From Euryarchaeota archaeon UBA130 (GTDB lineage Archaea; Thermoplasmatota; Poseidoniia; Poseidoniales; Thalassarchaeaceae): a stretch of DNA of 64,000 nucleotides. The stretch lies in assembly GCA_002505775.1 (NCBI GenBank), contig DAVY01000020.1, positions 1-64,000 on the forward strand. The letters run 5' to 3'. The translations under genes were made by a program, and so were the position numbers. The notes beneath the pieces were generated by a model. That model ran no database searches. It saw only the letters and a program-made list of their open reading frames with translations, and was not told where the DNA came from. This document shows positions 59,761 through 64,000 of this stretch, piece by piece; position 1 is the first letter of the stretch; each line of letters opens with the position of its first letter.

Positions 59761-60426
59761 ATGTTCGATAGTCCGAGGAAAATTGGGATGCTCGCGGGTT
59801 CGTTGGCATTCATGGTTTTATTTCCACTATATTTCGCATGGATGCCTCTAGCGGATGAAGGTCTGTCGTCTGGAGGGGCGGGACCCCAAGGAAATTGGGA
59901 GGTTAGCTTCATTGAGAGTGAGGTTATTTTCCAAGAGTCAGCAGTTTTAGAAGACGGGGATACCCACATTACAGAATTCATTGTGGGGCTCGATGACATA
60001 GGAGAAATGGAGATAGGGTCCGTAGAATTGATAGTTCAGTGTAACGATAATGACGATCCTGGGCCGGGTTTTACTGACAGTGTGGATGGAATAAGTGATC
60101 TAATGGATGTTGAGGGGCACTCATCTGGTGATATTGAGGACCAGAGTGCAGATGGCACCTGTGCCGGAGGAAATGGTGGGTTCACAATCAGATGGGATGT
60201 TACCACCAATTACACAGGGGAGAGTTTCACTATCACATCATCACAGAAAACAATATCAGAGACGTGGAATGATGGCGGTTTTGGTATTGGGACATGGTCA
60301 GCTACGCTCACGGCGGAAGTTAACTCGGCTCCTGTGGTGGGACAGATAGTGGACTCAGATGAGGAATTTGATATCACGTGGAGGATGGTGACTTACGAAG
60401 TTGTCATCGAAGAGTCATTGGCCTAG
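59761..60426 (+). CDS. exported or membrane-anchored unknown protein
   Basis: 221 aa. A single N-terminal hydrophobic segment (~9-26, MLAGSLAFMVLFPLYFAWM) serves as signal-anchor. The outside part is beta-rich, acidic, with two Cys (QCNDNDDPG, GTCAGGNGG) and repeated Ig-like strands (FTIRWDVTTNYTG, SATLTAEVN). Function unknown. The stop is 5 nt from the stop of the convergent GTPase. Confidence 0.65.
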   Translation: MFDSPRKIGMLAGSLAFMVLFPLYFAWMPLADEGLSSGGAGPQGNWEVSFIESEVIFQESAVLEDGDTHITEFIVGLDDIGEMEIGSVELIVQCNDNDDPGPGFTDSVDGISDLMDVEGHSSGDIEDQSADGTCAGGNGGFTIRWDVTTNYTGESFTITSSQKTISETWNDGGFGIGTWSATLTAEVNSAPVVGQIVDSDEEFDITWRMVTYEVVIEESLA

Positions 60427-60431
60427 GATCC

Positions 60432-61712
60432 TTAGGACTTTGAGTGTATCCTGATAACGTCATTATCCATTATCTCATACTCAGAACCGATTATCCTTCC
60501 AGTTCGGGCATCAACGGCCCTGATGAATCCTTGGCCTAAATCAGTATGAACATGGAATGCCAGTCCCTTAGCGGTAGTCCCTGGGGGAACAAGGATAGCG
60601 TCTGGGAGAGTATTTCCATCACCATCTGCCCAATGTGTCTCGTCCTGAACAGGATATGCCACCTTGCGAGAAAGTGTACCGAATACGACTTCTGAGAGTA
60701 GCCCGAATAGCCCGCCTCCTTCCCAAGTCAGAGATTCAGAAATGGAATGTAATGCCTTTCTCTGCTGCTCGTTCATAGTCTCCTCACCCTTCTGAGAGAT
60801 ATCAAATTTCGAATCTCCCGGTCGACGTTCGATCAATCCAGCCGCACTGGCCCTACTCAGCGCAAGTTCGGCCTCAGCACTCGTGAGGACGACCTTTCCC
60901 CCTGAAGCCTCAATTTCTGTTTTCAGCTCGTTACAGCGATGTACTTGATTGTCAGCCTTATTTGCCGCGATGGATATTGGAAACAATGCCCTGCGAATCT
61001 CTGAAGATAGAGTCATTAACTCAGAATCCCCCCATTGCGACGCCGATTCGGACCCAGGATGACGAGTGCGTACAGCTGCAATGCCTGTGTTGATATGGCT
61101 CTCCGTAGCTCCTATTCCTGTCAATTGAGTGAGTATGTATTCAGAAAGAGCCTTCTCACCCTCTGCCTGAACTCTCCTAGCGGCCCGACTCCATCCCCCG
61201 CGTAGGATACCAGCAATCCAAGCCTCGATTTCCGATACAAGAAAGCGGTGTTCCTCTATAGGCTCTGACCCCCCGGTACCAACGGGATTTCCCTCCAAAT
61301 CAGTGGAGCCGGATACATCGACTACCTGAATCAGCGCATCGCATCGAGCTAAGTCAGATAGGAATTGATTGCCTCGACCCTTGCCCTCATGAGCCCCTGG
61401 AACCAGACCTGCAACATCAACAAGAGTGACTGGGACTAGTCTTCGATACTCAACGCAAGAGCCAGAGTTGGGCTCGCATATACTACCTTTTCTTGTATCG
61501 TCCTCATTGACTGGTTCGAGTCTCCCCGCATCCTCTTTACGTTCTCTTAACTCTGAACAAGGGCACTTTGAGGGCAGGGGTAGCCATGCCACGCCAACAT
61601 TGGGATCTATGGTTGTAAAGGGGTAGTTTGCGATTTCTACTGGTGTCTGTGTCATAGCAGAGAATATCGTCGATTTGCCGACATTTGGCTTGCCGACTAG
61701 TCCGATCCGCAT
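60432..61712 (-). CDS. YchF/Obg-related GTPase with TGS domain
   Basis: 426 aa. G1 GKPNVGKST, switch NYPFTTIDPNVG, G3 DVAGLVPGAHEGKG, G4 NKAD. A helical insertion (~155-230) as in YchF/Ola1, and a C-terminal TGS domain (~350-426: AILVPPGTTAKGLAFHVHTD). Family members bind ribosomes and hydrolyse ATP or GTP; the archaeal version is longer. ATG 61712. Confidence 0.9.
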   Translation of the reverse strand: MRIGLVGKPNVGKSTIFSAMTQTPVEIANYPFTTIDPNVGVAWLPLPSKCPCSELRERKEDAGRLEPVNEDDTRKGSICEPNSGSCVEYRRLVPVTLVDVAGLVPGAHEGKGRGNQFLSDLARCDALIQVVDVSGSTDLEGNPVGTGGSEPIEEHRFLVSEIEAWIAGILRGGWSRAARRVQAEGEKALSEYILTQLTGIGATESHINTGIAAVRTRHPGSESASQWGDSELMTLSSEIRRALFPISIAANKADNQVHRCNELKTEIEASGGKVVLTSAEAELALSRASAAGLIERRPGDSKFDISQKGEETMNEQQRKALHSISESLTWEGGGLFGLLSEVVFGTLSRKVAYPVQDETHWADGDGNTLPDAILVPPGTTAKGLAFHVHTDLGQGFIRAVDARTGRIIGSEYEIMDNDVIRIHSKS

Positions 61713-61744
61713 GTTTACCGCCCGATGCGAGGGGTTTCATATCC

Positions 61745-63412
61745 TCAAAGTTCGGTAGCTGAGCCTTCCTCTTCACTCTGTCCTGAGGGAGAAACCTCAG
61801 TGTCGAGAGTAGCCCCGCTAGCCAGAATCTTTCTGATTGTAGTTGGTGATGTCAGTGTGTATGATTCAACAGAAATCGATGAAGTTGAGGAAGTACTTGC
61901 GGTTTGGACCGCCCTTCCCCTGAATTGACCGCTTATGGCGTTGGTGCAGTGGAATATGGCACCAACCACGGTCCCGTAGAACATTACTGACCCGACCTTC
62001 CTGAGTTCGTCATTTATTGAGGCACCCTGCTCGGCCATTGACTCCGTGAGAGCCATATCAGTGAAGTCAGACATCATGGTTATCAATAGGCCGAGGAAGG
62101 CCCCCGCGGTCATCATCCAATAGGCCCACCTAGACCTGTTCTCCGATAATTGATGCCTACCACTGGCTCTTGGGAGGATACTCAGAGCCGCACCGAGGGA
62201 AAGTGGAATCATTACAAGCCAAATCGCCATTAAATCGAGAGACTGCGAAATTCCAGTTAGTTCGTTGACACCTCCGAGAGCGTCTGTCTGCACAAAAAGA
62301 GCTCCGATAGCAACCGGGACAAGCATCCATGATCCGAGATTCAGTTCCGCGATACCGGGTGCATCAGGATTCTCGACAAAGGCATCTGAACCCCTGAGAG
62401 TCACCAGCATGTTAGCGCTGAATGCGATAATTGGCATTGCGGCTAGGGCCATCAGGAATGAGCCAGATATAACGTCCCTCGACGTGGCATCGAGTTCGCT
62501 TGAGGACAAGGAGAACAAGTCGGTTACCATCGACGAGTCCGTTGATCCCATGGGATTGATAGTGACCAATGCTCCGAATAGTGTGAAAGCCACCAGGGAT
62601 TTTGACCACAATGGATTCCCTGAACCAACAGATGCCGAGTATAGGGAGACTCCAGCCAGACCACAGAAAAAGAAGGTCCCTCCTGACAAGTGGAAGAGTA
62701 GCCATTGGCCTGTTCCCTCCTCATATGCGCCACTCACGAACACTGCTAGAATCGCGGCAATATTCCCAATGACTGCAAACAATATCAGCCATCCAGGGAA
62801 TGGGATATCCTTGGTTGCCTCGGAAACAGTGATTATCATGTTGATTACAATGGCTATCGAGGCCAGGGAAAGCAATAGATTTGCGACGGGTAGTATTGTA
62901 ATTCCAAGAATGACGCTATTCTGCGAGCCTATGAACATCAGCAATACGGACAGTGTCCAAAGAAGGGATACCAACGTAGCATTGGACTCGCTAGCCAAGT
63001 TTGTTCCGGATAGCTTTGGTAGGGCGTGCAGAGATGCGCCGATAACCATCATCCCGATAGCTCCAAATAAAGCAGTCAATCTACCTGCGTAAATAAACTC
63101 AGATGACTTTGGATGATATCCCCATGACTCAAAGCTGTGTAGAGCGGTGGGGTCATGTGTCAGCCAGAGCCCTACGAAGGTGAATGTTGAGGCCGCGAAT
63201 GTCCAAACGAAACCGTGGATTATCCATGCAGTTGTTGCAGAGCCGGGGCGTCCACTGACGAAATCTATTGCCGGCCCGAGGGCCTTCTCGAGCATGAACA
63301 TGCTGAGGCTCTTGGATACGTCACTGAATATCCACAGGCCTCTCTTTATCAGTATGAAGAATATAGCCAAGATGAGCCAAAAGACTGCTAAAGTGGAAAT
63401 TATGACATCCAT
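61745..63412 (-). CDS. polytopic membrane protein distantly like haem-copper oxidase subunit I (NorB/cbb3 type)
   Basis: 555 aa with ~12-13 hydrophobic segments. Segment IYAGRLTALFGAIGMMVIGASLHALPKLSG resembles the GRL-x-x-LHxN...PR helix of NorB/CcoN proteins, but the haem His is replaced by Phe. One His (LLFHLSGG) is at the expected CuB helix, while the HH pair is absent. So it is probably not an active oxidase; it could be a relative with another role. Homology is suggested only by pattern. The C-terminus is a soluble Ser/Thr/acidic tail. Confidence 0.5.
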   Translation of the reverse strand: MDVIISTLAVFWLILAIFFILIKRGLWIFSDVSKSLSMFMLEKALGPAIDFVSGRPGSATTAWIIHGFVWTFAASTFTFVGLWLTHDPTALHSFESWGYHPKSSEFIYAGRLTALFGAIGMMVIGASLHALPKLSGTNLASESNATLVSLLWTLSVLLMFIGSQNSVILGITILPVANLLLSLASIAIVINMIITVSEATKDIPFPGWLILFAVIGNIAAILAVFVSGAYEEGTGQWLLFHLSGGTFFFCGLAGVSLYSASVGSGNPLWSKSLVAFTLFGALVTINPMGSTDSSMVTDLFSLSSSELDATSRDVISGSFLMALAAMPIIAFSANMLVTLRGSDAFVENPDAPGIAELNLGSWMLVPVAIGALFVQTDALGGVNELTGISQSLDLMAIWLVMIPLSLGAALSILPRASGRHQLSENRSRWAYWMMTAGAFLGLLITMMSDFTDMALTESMAEQGASINDELRKVGSVMFYGTVVGAIFHCTNAISGQFRGRAVQTASTSSTSSISVESYTLTSPTTIRKILASGATLDTEVSPSGQSEEEGSATEL

Positions 63413-63420
63413 GATATCAC

Positions 63421-63699
63421 CTACTCGCTAGTAGCCTCCGCAAGCATGGTCGCGATTATGGAAAATGCACCAAAAATAACACCGAGGAGGAAGAACCAGA
63501 TCCCAGAATCGAATACTCCCTCAAACATAGGAAGTACTTCGGAGACCACAGGCATGTCTCTGCCAGGGAATAAGATGCCGTAGAGTACAAGGAAAGATAG
63601 CATAGTTACGAATCCTAGCACCAATACTATTCCAGAGGAAGCTGGCTCTTTCTCACCTTGAATAAACACATCAACAGAACTCGGTACATCGGCAGACAT
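63421..63699 (-). CDS. small membrane protein, 92 aa
   Basis: Two hydrophobic segments (~22-45 and ~65-85). ATG 63699 is behind GAGGTG; a longer frame to 63792 lacks a ribosome site. Only 8 nt separate it from the downstream polytopic gene, so both probably belong to one complex or transcript. No recognisable family. Confidence 0.65.
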   Translation of the reverse strand: MSADVPSSVDVFIQGEKEPASSGIVLVLGFVTMLSFLVLYGILFPGRDMPVVSEVLPMFEGVFDSGIWFFLLGVIFGAFSIIATMLAEATSE

Positions 63700-63788
63700 A
63701 GACACACACCTCGCAAACGCGACAGAAGCGGACCGAACCAACAGAGATTGCCCCTTAAGCATTGGGCGGGGTGTAATGTCCCCAGCAC

Positions 63789-64000
63789 TCAAGGAGCACG
63801 CATGCGGTCCAACGGGTTCCCCCTCCTGTGGATGCCTGCGCCCATAGGGGCAGGAAGAGTAGCGTCACTCTGAATCTCGGCGTGCCATGCCTTCTTGCAC
63901 TCGCATTCTAACCCTGTGAATTCCCTTAAGTCCCCGGAAACGGAGTACCTCTCAATTGCTGCCACGACTTCTGAATCGCACGAGCCACAGTTGTGAGATC
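63789..64000 (-). CDS. zinc-finger-like protein, C-terminal part (partial)
   Basis: Stop at 63789-63791; the frame runs beyond the window edge, so the start is unseen. The visible 69 residues contain CGSCDSE and LECECKKAW (three or four Cys with a His), an acidic/basic mix typical of a small zinc-binding protein. No family assigned; a chance frame cannot be excluded. Confidence 0.45.
   Translation of the reverse strand, partial: SHNCGSCDSEVVAAIERYSVSGDLREFTGLECECKKAWHAEIQSDATLPAPMGAGIHRRGNPLDRMRAP

Overview
The window reads as one stretch of an archaeal chromosome, most likely a planktonic marine Thermoplasmata-type euryarchaeon (Marine Group II / Poseidoniales). The information-processing genes are archaeal: FEN1, family-B DNA polymerase, a probable GINS subunit, EF-1alpha next to uS10, aIF5B, eS8, SRP19, Sec61-beta, SecE, Spt5, uL1, uL10/P0 with P1, and FtsZ. 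They sit beside an A-type haem-copper oxidase operon and several large secreted proteins (lipoproteins, PKD, Asp-box and thrombospondin-type-3 repeats), a mix typical of aerobic surface-ocean archaea. The lineage is inferred from gene content, not from a search. Coding density is very high: no stretch over 300 bases lacks a gene, and most convergent pairs have stop codons that touch or overlap.

Layout. 1-5.7 kb: 3' end of a secreted Ca-binding-type repeat protein, fen, a tRNA-G10-type methyltransferase, tRNA-Arg, ribD, a lipid-kinase-like gene, tRNA-Ser. 5.7-10.2 kb: cytochrome oxidase operon II-I-III-IV (minus strand). 10.3-16 kb: Toprim protein, Lrp regulator, RNA m5C methyltransferase, Sec61-beta, small unknowns, XerA recombinase. 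16-21.4 kb: RimK-like ligase, a membrane-anchored SAP-domain protein, ParA, an EamA transporter. 21.4-28.9 kb: small metabolic and unknown genes, including an iodotyrosine-deiodinase-like flavoprotein, an MCT-1-like PUA protein, eS8, SRP19 and PdxH. 28.9-33.9 kb: thioredoxin-like protein, NDK, aIF5B, MoxR, second ParA. 33.9-41.2 kb: large repeat protein, coiled-coil protein, triple zinc-ribbon protein, heavy-metal P-type ATPase, HAD phosphatase, tRNA-Leu. 41.3-54.3 kb: GINS-like protein, bleomycin-hydrolase-type peptidase, uS10, EF-1alpha, PKD lipoprotein, PolB, BCAT, Asp-box lipoprotein, CaxA-like antiporter, AK6 kinase, CDP-alcohol transferase. 54.4-60.4 kb: ftsZ-secE-spt5-uL11-uL1-uL10-P1 and two unknowns. 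60.4-64 kb: YchF-like GTPase, a haem-copper-oxidase-like membrane protein, a small membrane protein and a partial zinc protein.

Main observations. (1) Six genes (Sec61-beta, eS8, NDK, EF-1alpha, SecE, uL11) share an AT-rich box and a GGTCGGCG box with exactly 14 nt between the same reference points; in three the ATG lies where transcription should start (leaderless), in three it lies about 16-20 nt further on behind a Shine-Dalgarno. (2) Spt5/NusG is fused to an N-terminal Nudix-like domain whose catalytic box is degraded. (3) uL11 consists only of the C-terminal RNA-binding domain, behind its own promoter. (4) Oxidase subunit I carries an extra N-terminal exported domain with a C-x-C-H motif. 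(5) A SAP-domain protein anchored in the membrane lies directly upstream of an orphan ParA. No CRISPR array, insertion sequence, rRNA or replication origin was seen.
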